DNA from: DASSNR01 sp036278935
GTDB lineage: Bacteria; Gemmatimonadota; Gemmatimonadetes; Gemmatimonadales; Gemmatimonadaceae
Direction: 5' to 3'
DNA: 58,872 bases
Assembly (NCBI GenBank): GCA_036278935.1
Contig: DASUKA010000144.1
Location: 1 to 58,872 of the forward strand
In this document: piece after piece, positions 31,824 to 40,129 of the stretch
Numbering within the stretch: position 1 is the first letter of the stretch
Layout of the letters: every line of letters begins with the position of its first letter
Program-made: the position numbers and the translations under genes
Notes under the pieces: generated by a model
Told to the model about the DNA's origin: nothing
Databases searched by the model: none
What the model saw: only the letters and a program-made list of their open reading frames with translations

Positions 31824-32333
31824 ATGGAGCGCATCGAGGAGATGACGGCCGTCCGCGCGGCCGTCCCGCAGGCGTTGCGCGCGCTCACCACGGTTTCACG
31901 ATTCGCCGAATGGATGGCGCCCGATGTCGACCTCACGCCGCACACGCACGGGGACACGCTCGGCCCCGGCGATCGGTTCGAGCTCCGCGTGCTGGGGCTC
32001 GACGTCTCGTATCTGGTGGAGGCGGTGAGCGAGCGGGAGGTGGTCTTCTCCTTCAGCGGTCCCTGGAGCGGGCGCGAGCGATGGAGCTTCATTGCCGATG
32101 GCGCCGACACGCTGGTGCGCCGCACTTACGAGGTGGAGGACGGCTCGCCGGCCGCGGTGCTTGCCTGGCGCACGGTCGGCCGTTTCCTCGTGCTCGCCCA
32201 CCTCAAGTACGAGCTCGCGCGATTCCGCTCGCTGGTGGAGGCCGACCCGGGGGCGCGCGGCGAGATCGAGTCGGGCTCCCGGGAGCTTCCACCGCCGCCT
32301 TCCACCTCATCGTTCCCGATCGATGAGGGATGA
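31824..32333 (+). CDS. SRPBCC (polyketide cyclase/START-like) protein
   Basis: The 169-residue protein starts at ATG 31824, 11 bases after the MDR stop. ALRALTTVSRFAEWMAPDVD, then GDRFELRVLGLDVSYLVEAV and VVFSFSGPW, and a long C-terminal helix FLVLAHLKYELARFRSLVEAD, give the helix-grip fold of SRPBCC/AHSA1-type lipid or hydrophobic ligand binders. No catalytic residue can be named. The end overlaps the next gene by 11 bases. Confidence 0.82.
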   Translation: MERIEEMTAVRAAVPQALRALTTVSRFAEWMAPDVDLTPHTHGDTLGPGDRFELRVLGLDVSYLVEAVSEREVVFSFSGPWSGRERWSFIADGADTLVRRTYEVEDGSPAAVLAWRTVGRFLVLAHLKYELARFRSLVEADPGARGEIESGSRELPPPPSTSSFPIDEG

Positions 32334-32550
32334 CGCCGTTCAGTACAGCCAGGATGAGCAACGGATGATCCGCGCGGCGCGCGCCGAGGGGCACGCCGTC
32401 ACCTGTCCACGGTGCGGGGTCACCATGACCTCGCGGCCGATCGGGGGCGGTTCCTTCGGCCTCGGCTATGCCCGCCGGCGCGAATGGCTCATCTGTCCCA
32501 CCTGCCGCCGCAGCGCCATCTTCGATGTGCAGCGGGGAACGCGCACCTGA
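32323..32550 (+). CDS. Small zinc-ribbon protein
   Basis: The 75-residue protein starts at ATG 32323 inside the SRPBCC 3' end. Two knuckles, TCPRCGVTM and ICPTCRRSA, separated by a Gly/Arg-rich stretch, form one zinc ribbon. The overlap suggests coupled translation. The partner and role are unknown. Confidence 0.75.
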   Translation: MRDDAVQYSQDEQRMIRAARAEGHAVTCPRCGVTMTSRPIGGGSFGLGYARRREWLICPTCRRSAIFDVQRGTRT

Positions 32551-32576
32551 CGCGCGTCCCATAACCAGAGCCCGCC

Positions 32577-33386
32577 ATGACCTTCACCGACCGGTTGCGC
32601 GAGAGCCTCCTCCAGCTGCTCGCGTACATTCCCGCCCTTATCGGCGCGCTCGTCATCCTGTTCGCCGGCTACCTGCTGGCGAAAATCGTGGAGCGTGCGA
32701 CGGACCACGCGCTCTCGCGGCTGGGGCTCAACCGGTGGCTCGAGGACGGCGGCGTGCTCGACGCCGTCGAGCGGACGGGGTGGCGGCGGAGTCCATCCCG
32801 GCTCGTGGCGAACATCGTCTTCTGGTTTCTGATGTTCGCCGTGATTCTCCTGGCGGCCAACGCGTTGGGACTGAGCGCGCTCGCGAACGTCTTCACCGAG
32901 CTGGTGAGCTACATCCCGAGTCTGATCGCGGCGATCGTGATTCTGCTCGTGGGCATCGTGCTCGGCGAGTTCGTGGACGGACTGGTGATGGCATCGGCGG
33001 GGAGCGTGCATGGCGGGCCGATGCTGGCGCGCGCCGGGCGGGTGGGCGTCATCATCCTGTCGATCTTCATGGCGCTGCAGCAGCTCGGCGTGGCCACGGA
33101 GATCGTGACCGTAGCGTTCGCGATCATCTTCGGCGCACTCGCATTGGCGTTCGCGCTCTCCTTCGGCCTCGGCAATCGGGATCTGGCCGGCGAGGTGACG
33201 CGTGCGTGGTACGAGCGGCTGCGTGCCGAGCGGGAGATGATCCGGCGGGAGAACGCGGCGCGGGCGGCGCGCGAGGAGGGCGCGGAGTGGGAATCCGGCG
33301 CCCCGATGCATCAGCCGGTGAGCGCCCCGGAGGACGCCCTGCCGGCCTCGGATGCATTGCCGCGGAGGGGTCGGCAGGAGGCGTGA
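32577..33386 (+). CDS. MscS-like small membrane protein (TM_helix repeat)
   Basis: The 269-residue protein starts at ATG 32577. Hydrophobic helices lie at ~18-38 (IPALIGALVILFAGYLLA), ~78-100, ~110-135 (IPSLIAAIVILLVGIVLGEF) and ~150-190. The two PSLI/PALI...GxLLA repeats are the TM_helix (Pfam PF05552-type) units of small mechanosensitive-channel relatives. The C-terminal ~70 residues are charged and helical (YERLRAEREMIRRENAAR), then disordered. The soluble beta domain of true MscS is missing. Confidence 0.82.
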   Translation: MTFTDRLRESLLQLLAYIPALIGALVILFAGYLLAKIVERATDHALSRLGLNRWLEDGGVLDAVERTGWRRSPSRLVANIVFWFLMFAVILLAANALGLSALANVFTELVSYIPSLIAAIVILLVGIVLGEFVDGLVMASAGSVHGGPMLARAGRVGVIILSIFMALQQLGVATEIVTVAFAIIFGALALAFALSFGLGNRDLAGEVTRAWYERLRAEREMIRRENAARAAREEGAEWESGAPMHQPVSAPEDALPASDALPRRGRQEA

Positions 33387-33474
33387 AACGGGGGGGAAGC
33401 CGAGGTTGCGAAACTGCGCTCATTAACGTCCCATAAGCTATGCCGCGGCAATGATTTAGGTAGGCTCCGCGTGG

Positions 33475-33503
33475 TTGCCTTCCGCCCCCGTTCGGGGTAT
33501 ATT
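33475..33503 (+). promoter_or_regulatory. gyrA promoter
   Basis: TTGCCT (33475-33480), exactly 17 bp, TATATT (33498-33503). The leader would be about 40 bases to the ATG at 33551 and carries no clear Shine-Dalgarno. This is the best sigma-70-type promoter in the window. Confidence 0.72.
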
Positions 33504-33550
33504 TCATAGTCTCTGCACGACCGCACCATCTCTCCCACATCAGTAGCCTC

Positions 33551-36070
33551 ATGACCGCTCCAAACAACCGGGAACGTATCGTCTCCCGTCTCATCGACGA
33601 GGAGATCAAAGAGTCGTTCATCAACTACTCGATGAGCGTCATCGTATCGCGCGCGTTGCCGGATGTGCGCGACGGTCTCAAGCCCGTGCACCGGCGTGTG
33701 CTGTACGCCATGAACGAGCTGGGGCTGGTCCCGGGACGGCCGTACAAGAAGTCGGCGACGGTGGTGGGCGACGTACTCGGCAAGTACCACCCGCACGGCG
33801 ACGCCAGCGTGTACGACGCGCTCGTGCGCATGGTGCAGGACTTCTCCCTGCGCTATCCGCTGGTGGATGGACAGGGAAATTACGGCACGGTAGATGGCGA
33901 TCCGGCGGCGGCGTACCGGTACACGGAAGCGCGCCTCACGCCGATGGCCATGGAGATGCTCGCGGACATCGACAAGAACACGGTCGATTTCGCGCCCAAC
34001 TTCGATGACCACCTGCAGGAGCCCACCGTCCTGCCCTCCGGGATTCCGAACCTCATCGTGAACGGCTCGTCGGGGATCGCGGTGGGGATGGCGACGAACA
34101 TTCCCCCGCACAATCTGCGCGAGAGCGTGAGCGCGGTGGTGCACCTCATCGACCACCCGGAGGCGACCACCGGCGATCTGCGCCGCTTCATCAAGGGGCC
34201 GGACTTCCCGACGGGGGCCTACATCTACGGGCGCGAGGGGATTCGCGACTACCAGGAGACGGGGCGCGGGCGGATCGTGATGCGCGCCCGCGCGGTGATC
34301 GAGGAGCGCGAGTCCTCCGGCAAGTCGCAGATCGTGATCACCGAGCTGCCGTACCAGGTGAACAAGAAGACCTTGGTGGAGAGTATCGCGCAGCTCGTGC
34401 GCGACAAGAAGCTCGACGGCATCTCCGACCTGCGCGATGAATCCTCGCAGCGCGAGGGGATCCGCGTGGTGATCGAGCTCAAGCGCGACGCGATCCCGCG
34501 GGTGGTGCTGAACCAGCTCTATAAGCGGACGGCCATGCAGGCGACGTTCGGGGTGATCATGCTGGCCGTGGTGCCCGATCCCGCCACGCGGCAGCTCGTG
34601 CCGCAGATCATGGGGATCAAGGCGGTGTTGCAGCACTTCATCGACCACCGCCACGAGGTGATCGTTCGCCGCACGCAATTCGACCTCGACAAGGCGCTCG
34701 ATCGCGAGCACATCCTCGAGGGGCTCAAGATCGCGGTCGACAACATCGACGCGGTCATCAAGCTCATCCGCGCCGCGGCGGACACGCCAACGGCGAGCGC
34801 CGAGTTGCAGCGCCGCTTCAAGCTCAGCGAGCGGCAGGCCGAAGCGATCCTCAACATGCGGCTCGCCAAGCTCACCGGCCTGGAGATCGAGAAGCTGGAG
34901 GCGGAGCTCAAGGAGGTGCGCGCCCTCGTCAAGGAGCTGCGGGCGATCCTCGCGTCACGCGAGCGTCGCATGGAGATCATGAAGGAGGAGCTGCAGAAGC
35001 TGGCCGACAAGTACGGCGACGTGCGGCGCACCGAGATCACCGGCGACCAGGGCGAGTTCACCATCGAGGACCTGATCGCCGAGGAGGACATGGTGGTCAC
35101 CGTGTCGCACTCGGGGTACATCAAGCGCACCTCGGTGTCCACGTACAAGAAGCAGCGGCGCGGAGGGCGCGGGCTCAACGGGCAGGGGCTCAAGGACGAG
35201 GACTTCATCGAGCACCTCTTCATCGCCTCCACGCACGACTACATCCTCTTCTTCACCGACGATGGCCGCTGCTTCTGGCTCAAGGTGCACGAGATTCCGC
35301 AGGCCGGACGCGCGGCCAGAGGAAAGCCCGTCGTCAACCTCATCAACGTCACGGCCGACACGACCATTTCGGCCATGGTGCCGGTGCGCGCGTTCAGCGA
35401 TGAGCAGTCGCTGCTCTTCGTCACCCGCAAGGGGACGGTGAAGAAGACCGCCCTCTCGCAGTACGCGAATCCGCGCTCCACGGGTATCAAGGCGATCAAG
35501 ATCGAGTCGGGCGACGAGCTGATCGACGTGCAGATCACGAGCGGCACGAACGACGTGGTGCTCGCGACTCGGCACGGGCTCTCCATTCGTTTCCACGAGC
35601 AGGACGTGCGCGAGATGGGGCGCGACACCACGGGGGTGAAGGGAATCGAGCTACGAGACGACGACGTGGTGGTCGGCATGGTCATCATCAAGCGCGAGGC
35701 CACGCTGCTCGTCGTCACCTCGAAGGGGATGGGCAAGCGCTCCCAGATCGACGAGTACCGGGTGCAGAAGCGGGGGGGCAAGGGGATCATCACCCTCAAG
35801 AGCACGGAGAAGACGGGGGCCGTAGTGTCGATCAAGGAAGTGCTCCCCGACGACGAGCTGATGCTGATCACCAAGCACGGGATCGTGATCCGCATGCCGG
35901 TGAAGGGGATCCGGGTGAGTGGGCGCAACACGCAGGGCGTGAAGCTCGTGCACCTGGACGATGGCGACTGCGTGTGCGACGTGGCGCGCGTGGTCGTGGA
36001 GGAGGAGGCGGAAGGCGACGCCGCGGGCGCCGGAGAGCCGGTGGTCGTGGGACCCGAAGCGGAAGAGTAG
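33551..36070 (+). CDS. gyrA: DNA gyrase subunit A
   Basis: GyrA cuts and rejoins DNA in the A2B2 gyrase. The protein is 839 residues. The catalytic Tyr is in AAAYRYTEARL; the quinolone region is KYHPHGDASVYDALVRM, with Ala where E. coli has Ser83 and the Asp87 equivalent kept; the six-blade C-terminal wheel contains the GyrA box QRRGGRG, which separates it from ParC. The tail is acidic (EEEAEGDAAGAGEP). gyrB is not adjacent. The Ala is the state found in mycobacteria and predicts lower natural quinolone sensitivity. Confidence 0.97.
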   Translation: MTAPNNRERIVSRLIDEEIKESFINYSMSVIVSRALPDVRDGLKPVHRRVLYAMNELGLVPGRPYKKSATVVGDVLGKYHPHGDASVYDALVRMVQDFSLRYPLVDGQGNYGTVDGDPAAAYRYTEARLTPMAMEMLADIDKNTVDFAPNFDDHLQEPTVLPSGIPNLIVNGSSGIAVGMATNIPPHNLRESVSAVVHLIDHPEATTGDLRRFIKGPDFPTGAYIYGREGIRDYQETGRGRIVMRARAVIEERESSGKSQIVITELPYQVNKKTLVESIAQLVRDKKLDGISDLRDESSQREGIRVVIELKRDAIPRVVLNQLYKRTAMQATFGVIMLAVVPDPATRQLVPQIMGIKAVLQHFIDHRHEVIVRRTQFDLDKALDREHILEGLKIAVDNIDAVIKLIRAAADTPTASAELQRRFKLSERQAEAILNMRLAKLTGLEIEKLEAELKEVRALVKELRAILASRERRMEIMKEELQKLADKYGDVRRTEITGDQGEFTIEDLIAEEDMVVTVSHSGYIKRTSVSTYKKQRRGGRGLNGQGLKDEDFIEHLFIASTHDYILFFTDDGRCFWLKVHEIPQAGRAARGKPVVNLINVTADTTISAMVPVRAFSDEQSLLFVTRKGTVKKTALSQYANPRSTGIKAIKIESGDELIDVQITSGTNDVVLATRHGLSIRFHEQDVREMGRDTTGVKGIELRDDDVVVGMVIIKREATLLVVTSKGMGKRSQIDEYRVQKRGGKGIITLKSTEKTGAVVSIKEVLPDDELMLITKHGIVIRMPVKGIRVSGRNTQGVKLVHLDDGDCVCDVARVVVEEEAEGDAAGAGEPVVVGPEAEE

Positions 36071-36111
36071 GGCTCCACGCGCTGCGTCCTGGGGGCGCAG
36101 CCGCTGAATGC

Positions 36112-36148
36112 CATGCGGGGCTCGTGGATCATCCACGAGCCCCGCATG
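36112..36148 (+). terminator. 18-bp inverted repeat after gyrA
   Basis: The sequence 36112-36148 is a perfect inverted repeat centred on one base (36130), with arms CATGCGGGGCTCGTGGAT and its complement. It lies 42 bases after the gyrA stop. There is no T-run. A smaller stem GCTGCG/CGCAGC lies at 36081-36100. A terminator or 3'-end stabiliser is likely. Confidence 0.55.
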
Positions 36149-36280
36149 CGGTGAAATGGCCGGTGAAGAGCGCCTGCGTGCAGGCGACCGCGGGCACGAT
36201 GTGGCGCGCATCGGACACGAGAGGGCCCGGCGCTACGCTTCTCTGTTTCCCACGTACACGAAGCGTGGCACGGCCGCACC

Positions 36281-36310
36281 ATGACGGCGCTGGCCCGATT
36301 GGCGTATATT
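36281..36310 (+). promoter_or_regulatory. Promoter of the threonine-deaminase-like gene
   Basis: ATGACG (36281-36286), 18 bp, TATATT (36305-36310). The -10 is identical to that of gyrA. Its place argues for translation from 36362, not from the earlier in-frame ATG at 36281. Confidence 0.55.
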
Positions 36311-36361
36311 CTCCTCCATGTCGAACCCGCTTCACGATTAACCGCCCGGCCATTCGTCGTT

Positions 36362-37339
36362 ATGTCCACTGTCCTGCCGCAAACCGCACTCGTCACGCTC
36401 GCCGAGCTCCGTGCGGCCGCCGATGCGCTGCGCGGCGTCGCCGTCCGCACGCCATTGCTGCCGGCGGCTGAGCTGGGCGGAGGGCCTGAGAGCCCCGTAT
36501 GGCTCAAGCCAGAGTCGTTGCAGCGCGGTGGGGCGTTCAAGTTCCGCGGCGCGTACACCTATCTGTCGCGCGTGGACGCGGAGGCGCGGGCGCGCGGAGT
36601 AATCGCGCCATCGTCCGGAAATCATGCGCAGGCGGTGGCGCTCGCGGCGAAGCTCTTCGGCGTGCCTGCCACGGCGGTCATGCCCACCACGGTCACAGCG
36701 GCCAAGCGTGCCGGGGTGGAACGGTTGGGCGCGCGGGTCGTGCTTGCCGGCACCACCACGCAGCATCGCATGGACCGGGCGGTGGAGCTGGCCCGCGAAG
36801 AGGGCGGCGTCATCGTTCCCCCGTACGATGATCGCACCATCATCATGGGGCAGGGAACCGCCGGCCTGGAGATCGCCGAGGACCTGCCCGACGTCGGGAC
36901 CGTGCTGGTTCCGGTGGGCGGCGGGGGATTGAGCGCCGGGGTGGCGACGGCGGTCAAGCTGCTCGCGCCGTCAGCGCGGGTGGTGGGGGTGGAACCGGCG
37001 GGTGCGCCCAAACTCACGCGGGCACGCGAGGCTGGCGAACCGGTGTGGCTGGAGCACGTCAAGGGGCTCGCCGACGGGTTGCTCGCGGTGCGTATCGGGA
37101 GCATCCCGTTCGCGCACCACGAGGCGTATGTGGATGACGTGGTCGTCGTGCCGGATGATGCGCTCCCTGATGCCATGCGCTTTCTGCTCGACCGGATGAA
37201 GCTGGTGGTGGAGCCGAGCGGCGCCATCACGGTGGCCGCGCTGCAGCAGGGCATCGTGCAACCTGCGGGGAAGACCGTCGCGATGCTGAGCGGCGGCAAC
37301 ATTGAGTGGGACGGGCTCTATGCACTCCTCGGTAGCTGA
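36362..37339 (+). CDS. Threonine/serine dehydratase or racemase, PLP fold type II
   Basis: The 325-residue enzyme starts at ATG 36362. The PLP lysine lies in GGAFKFRGAYTYLS; SSGNHAQAVALAAK is the substrate loop; VPVGGGGLSAGVATAVK is the phosphate-binding glycine loop; MLSGGNIEWDG closes the barrel. The regulatory ACT domains of full-length IlvA are absent, as in catabolic threonine deaminases and serine racemases. It makes 2-oxobutyrate or pyruvate plus ammonia, or racemises serine. Its 3' end overlaps the following regulator by 20 bases. Confidence 0.9.
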   Translation: MSTVLPQTALVTLAELRAAADALRGVAVRTPLLPAAELGGGPESPVWLKPESLQRGGAFKFRGAYTYLSRVDAEARARGVIAPSSGNHAQAVALAAKLFGVPATAVMPTTVTAAKRAGVERLGARVVLAGTTTQHRMDRAVELAREEGGVIVPPYDDRTIIMGQGTAGLEIAEDLPDVGTVLVPVGGGGLSAGVATAVKLLAPSARVVGVEPAGAPKLTRAREAGEPVWLEHVKGLADGLLAVRIGSIPFAHHEAYVDDVVVVPDDALPDAMRFLLDRMKLVVEPSGAITVAALQQGIVQPAGKTVAMLSGGNIEWDGLYALLGS

Positions 37340-38852
37340 GCCGAAGCGCATCCTCCTCGCCGACCAGGATGCGGTGTACGCCGGCACCGTCGCCTGGTTC
37401 CTGGGGGAGCACGGGTACGGCGTGTCGCGCGCGGACGGCACGCAGCTCTTCGATCAGCTGGATGCATGCGCGCCCGATCTGCTCATCATGGATGTGTGCC
37501 TACCGGGCGTGGACGGGCACGAGCTGATCGGCCGCGTGCGCGCCGATGTGCGCTGGCGCGATCTGCCGATCCTGGTCGCCTCGCGGCCCACGGCCGCCGA
37601 TGCGATGACTCGCGCGCTCACCTCCGGTGCGACGGACTATCTGCCGAAGCCGTTCCGTGTGGCGGATCTTCTCTCGCGCGTGCGGGTGCAGTTCAGGTTG
37701 CGCCAGGAGTTGCTGCGGGCACGCGCGGAGCTCGAGTCGACGGCCGCCGAGCTGCAACGGGTGCGCGAGGAGGCCGAGAGTCGCCGCAAGCTCGCGGACA
37801 TCCTGCACGAGGTGGCCGGCGATTACGCGGCGGAGGAGTTGTACCACATTCTGGTGCGACGCGTGGCGATGGCGCTTGGCATCTCGCGCTGTTCGCTCAT
37901 CCTGGCGCACGCCGGTGCGGAGACGGGGCTCGTCGCCGCCACCTACGAATCGCCCGCAGAGCCGCGGCTCGAAATCTCTCTGCAGCGCTACCCCGAGATC
38001 ACCGCCGCACTCGAGCGCGGCGAGCCCGTGCTGGTCGAGGATGTCTCGTCGAGCCCGCTCTATGCCGCGGCGCGCGAGGAATGGGCCGCCGCCGGGCAGA
38101 CGGTGGCGGTGCGGTCCTCGATCGTCCTCCCCTTTGCGCTCGACTATCAAACCGGCGGCGTCTTCTTTCTGCGCACCGCGAAGGGCGAAGCTCCCCTCAC
38201 GCGCGATGACATGACGTTCGCCAGTGCGGTGGTGCGGACCGCGGTGACCGCCATCCGGCGCGCGCGCGCCATCGAGACCACGCTGGCGGACAAGGCGCGC
38301 TTGGAGCAGTTGGCGCGCACCGATCCGCTCACGCAGACGTTGAACCGGCGCGCCCTCATGGATCGCATCACCTCCGAGCTGGAGCGAGCGCATCGCTACG
38401 CGCTGCTGCTCTCGATTCTCCTGGTCGACCTGGATCACTTCAAGGAAGTCAACGACACCTACGGCCATCTCGCGGGAGACGAGGTGCTGCGCACGGTCGC
38501 GGCCACGCTGCAGCGCGAGGCCCGCACGGTTGACGTCGTGGCGCGCTACGGCGGGGAGGAATTCGTGGTCATCCTGCCGGAGACGGGCGAGGAAGGCGCC
38601 ATGGCGGTGGCGGAGCGCATCCGGCAGCGCATGGCCGAGCAGACGCCGGACGCGGAGGGCCCCGGCTCGGCGGTGCGCGTGACCGTGAGTATCGGCGTGG
38701 CCACCGCGCCGCTCGCCGGGGTCGACTCGCCCGAAGATCTCATCGCCGCGGCGGACCGGGCGTTGTATCGCGCCAAAGCCGAGGGGCGAAACCGGGTATG
38801 CCGCGTCGGCTGCGCGTCACCGCGGATGGAGGACGACTCGGTCGCGCGCTGA
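37320..38852 (+). CDS. REC-GAF-GGDEF diguanylate cyclase response regulator
   Basis: The 510-residue protein starts at ATG 37320, inside the dehydratase end. The receiver domain (1-125) has the acceptor Asp in LLIMDVCLPG and the Lys in YLPKPF. A short coiled coil (~130-165) leads to a GAF domain (~165-320), then GGDEF (~340-500) with LLVDLDHFKEVNDTYGHLAG and the active site YGGEEF. RTVD five residues before GGEEF is an intact RxxD product-inhibition site. It should make c-di-GMP upon phosphorylation. The cognate kinase is not in the window. Confidence 0.93.
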   Translation: MHSSVAEPKRILLADQDAVYAGTVAWFLGEHGYGVSRADGTQLFDQLDACAPDLLIMDVCLPGVDGHELIGRVRADVRWRDLPILVASRPTAADAMTRALTSGATDYLPKPFRVADLLSRVRVQFRLRQELLRARAELESTAAELQRVREEAESRRKLADILHEVAGDYAAEELYHILVRRVAMALGISRCSLILAHAGAETGLVAATYESPAEPRLEISLQRYPEITAALERGEPVLVEDVSSSPLYAAAREEWAAAGQTVAVRSSIVLPFALDYQTGGVFFLRTAKGEAPLTRDDMTFASAVVRTAVTAIRRARAIETTLADKARLEQLARTDPLTQTLNRRALMDRITSELERAHRYALLLSILLVDLDHFKEVNDTYGHLAGDEVLRTVAATLQREARTVDVVARYGGEEFVVILPETGEEGAMAVAERIRQRMAEQTPDAEGPGSAVRVTVSIGVATAPLAGVDSPEDLIAAADRALYRAKAEGRNRVCRVGCASPRMEDDSVAR

Positions 38853-38916
38853 CGCCGGAAGCGCGAACGGAACGGGGCCGGGAGAGCGCGGAACGCGACA
38901 CCGCGTACGGCGCTCA

Positions 38917-40101
38917 ATGCGCTCACCGGCTATTGCCCAGGTGCCGCTCCATGGCGACATTCTCGTTATGAAGCGTTATGCCGCCTTCGAGCCCGCCGAG
39001 TATATTGCGTGGCACCGGGATGACGCGCTCGTGCGCGAGTACCGCGAGATGATCGCGCGCGATGCCGACCGCGCGCGCGTGGTGGCGCGACTCGATGAGG
39101 CACAGTTGCTCGATCTGTATCGCGGTCTCGTGCGGAACCGGCTCACCGATATCGCCCTCAAGCGCATGGTGCGGCAAGGCGTGATCTCAAAGGCCTGGCT
39201 GGGAACGGGGGAGGAGGCCACGACCATCGGGCCGACGCATGCGCTACGCCGCACGGGGCCGCTGCCCGGACGGGAGACCGGCGGCGTACCGTCGCGCGAT
39301 ATCGTCGCGCCCATGATTCGCAACGCGGGCGCATGCCACGAGATGGGCATGCCGGTGGCGGACATCCTCCGCTCCTACATGGGGACGTTCGACAGCCCGT
39401 CGCACGGACGGGATGGACATTGCGGCGACCTGGACACGGGTGTGCTCCCGCCCATCAGCAATATTGGCGACGTGGTGCCGGTCGTGACGGGTATCGCGCT
39501 CTCGCTTCGTCTTCGGCACAGCAACGCGGTGGCGCTCACCTGGATCGGCGACGGGAGCACCAAGGCCGGCGTGACGCACGAGGGGCTCAACTTCGCGGCG
39601 GTGCGCCACGTGCCGGCGATCTTCATCATCCAGAACAACCAGGTGGCGCTCGGCACACGGCTCGATCAGCACCATGTGGCGGTGGAGCGGGGCTTTGCCG
39701 ACTGGCCCGCGGCGTACGGCGTGTGGGGCGGGGTGTTCGACGGCAACAACGTGCTGGACGCCTACGCGTTGACGGCGCTCGCGGCGGAACGCTGCCGCCA
39801 CGGCGAAGGACCGGCCCTCCTGGCGGCGGAGACGTTCCGCATGGGAGGGCATGCCACGCACGACGAAGCGGAAGCGCGGCGCACCTTTTCGGGCGAGCTC
39901 TTCTCGCGCTGGGGACAGCGTGATCCCATCGCACTCTACGAGGAGTATCTCGTGGAGGAGGGCATTCCACGCGAGCGGCTTGCGGACATCGAAGCGGACG
40001 CCGAACGCGAGGTGACGAATGCCGAAGAGGAGGCGTTGGCCAGCCGGCACTCTCGCATGCCGCCGCCGGAGAGTGCCGTCCAGGGTGTGTACGCGGAGTA
40101 G
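38917..40101 (+). CDS. Lone E1-alpha-type thiamine diphosphate dehydrogenase
   Basis: The protein has 394 residues; ATG 38968 (MKRYAAFEP) is an alternative start. The ThDP motif is GDGSTKAGVTHEGLNFAAVR ending QNNQVALGTR; MGGHATHDEA and IRNAGACHEMGM match E1-alpha of pyruvate or branched-chain 2-oxoacid dehydrogenases. The first ~70 residues (EYIAWHRDDALVREYREMIA) are unusual. An E1-beta partner would be expected immediately downstream but an M1 peptidase follows instead. Either beta lies elsewhere or the enzyme works differently. It may serve with the E2-E3 pair at 27.8-30.7 kb. Confidence 0.87.
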   Translation: MRSPAIAQVPLHGDILVMKRYAAFEPAEYIAWHRDDALVREYREMIARDADRARVVARLDEAQLLDLYRGLVRNRLTDIALKRMVRQGVISKAWLGTGEEATTIGPTHALRRTGPLPGRETGGVPSRDIVAPMIRNAGACHEMGMPVADILRSYMGTFDSPSHGRDGHCGDLDTGVLPPISNIGDVVPVVTGIALSLRLRHSNAVALTWIGDGSTKAGVTHEGLNFAAVRHVPAIFIIQNNQVALGTRLDQHHVAVERGFADWPAAYGVWGGVFDGNNVLDAYALTALAAERCRHGEGPALLAAETFRMGGHATHDEAEARRTFSGELFSRWGQRDPIALYEEYLVEEGIPRERLADIEADAEREVTNAEEEALASRHSRMPPPESAVQGVYAE

Positions 40102-40129
40102 CGCTGTCCCGACCTTTCCCTTACTTCAC

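Noticed and set aside
36318..36341. Seven-codon leader frame (MSNPLHD) before the threonine-deaminase-like gene
   Set aside because: A leader peptide for attenuation would need several regulatory-amino-acid codons and a hairpin pair. Only one Leu is present and no alternative stems were seen, so it is probably chance.
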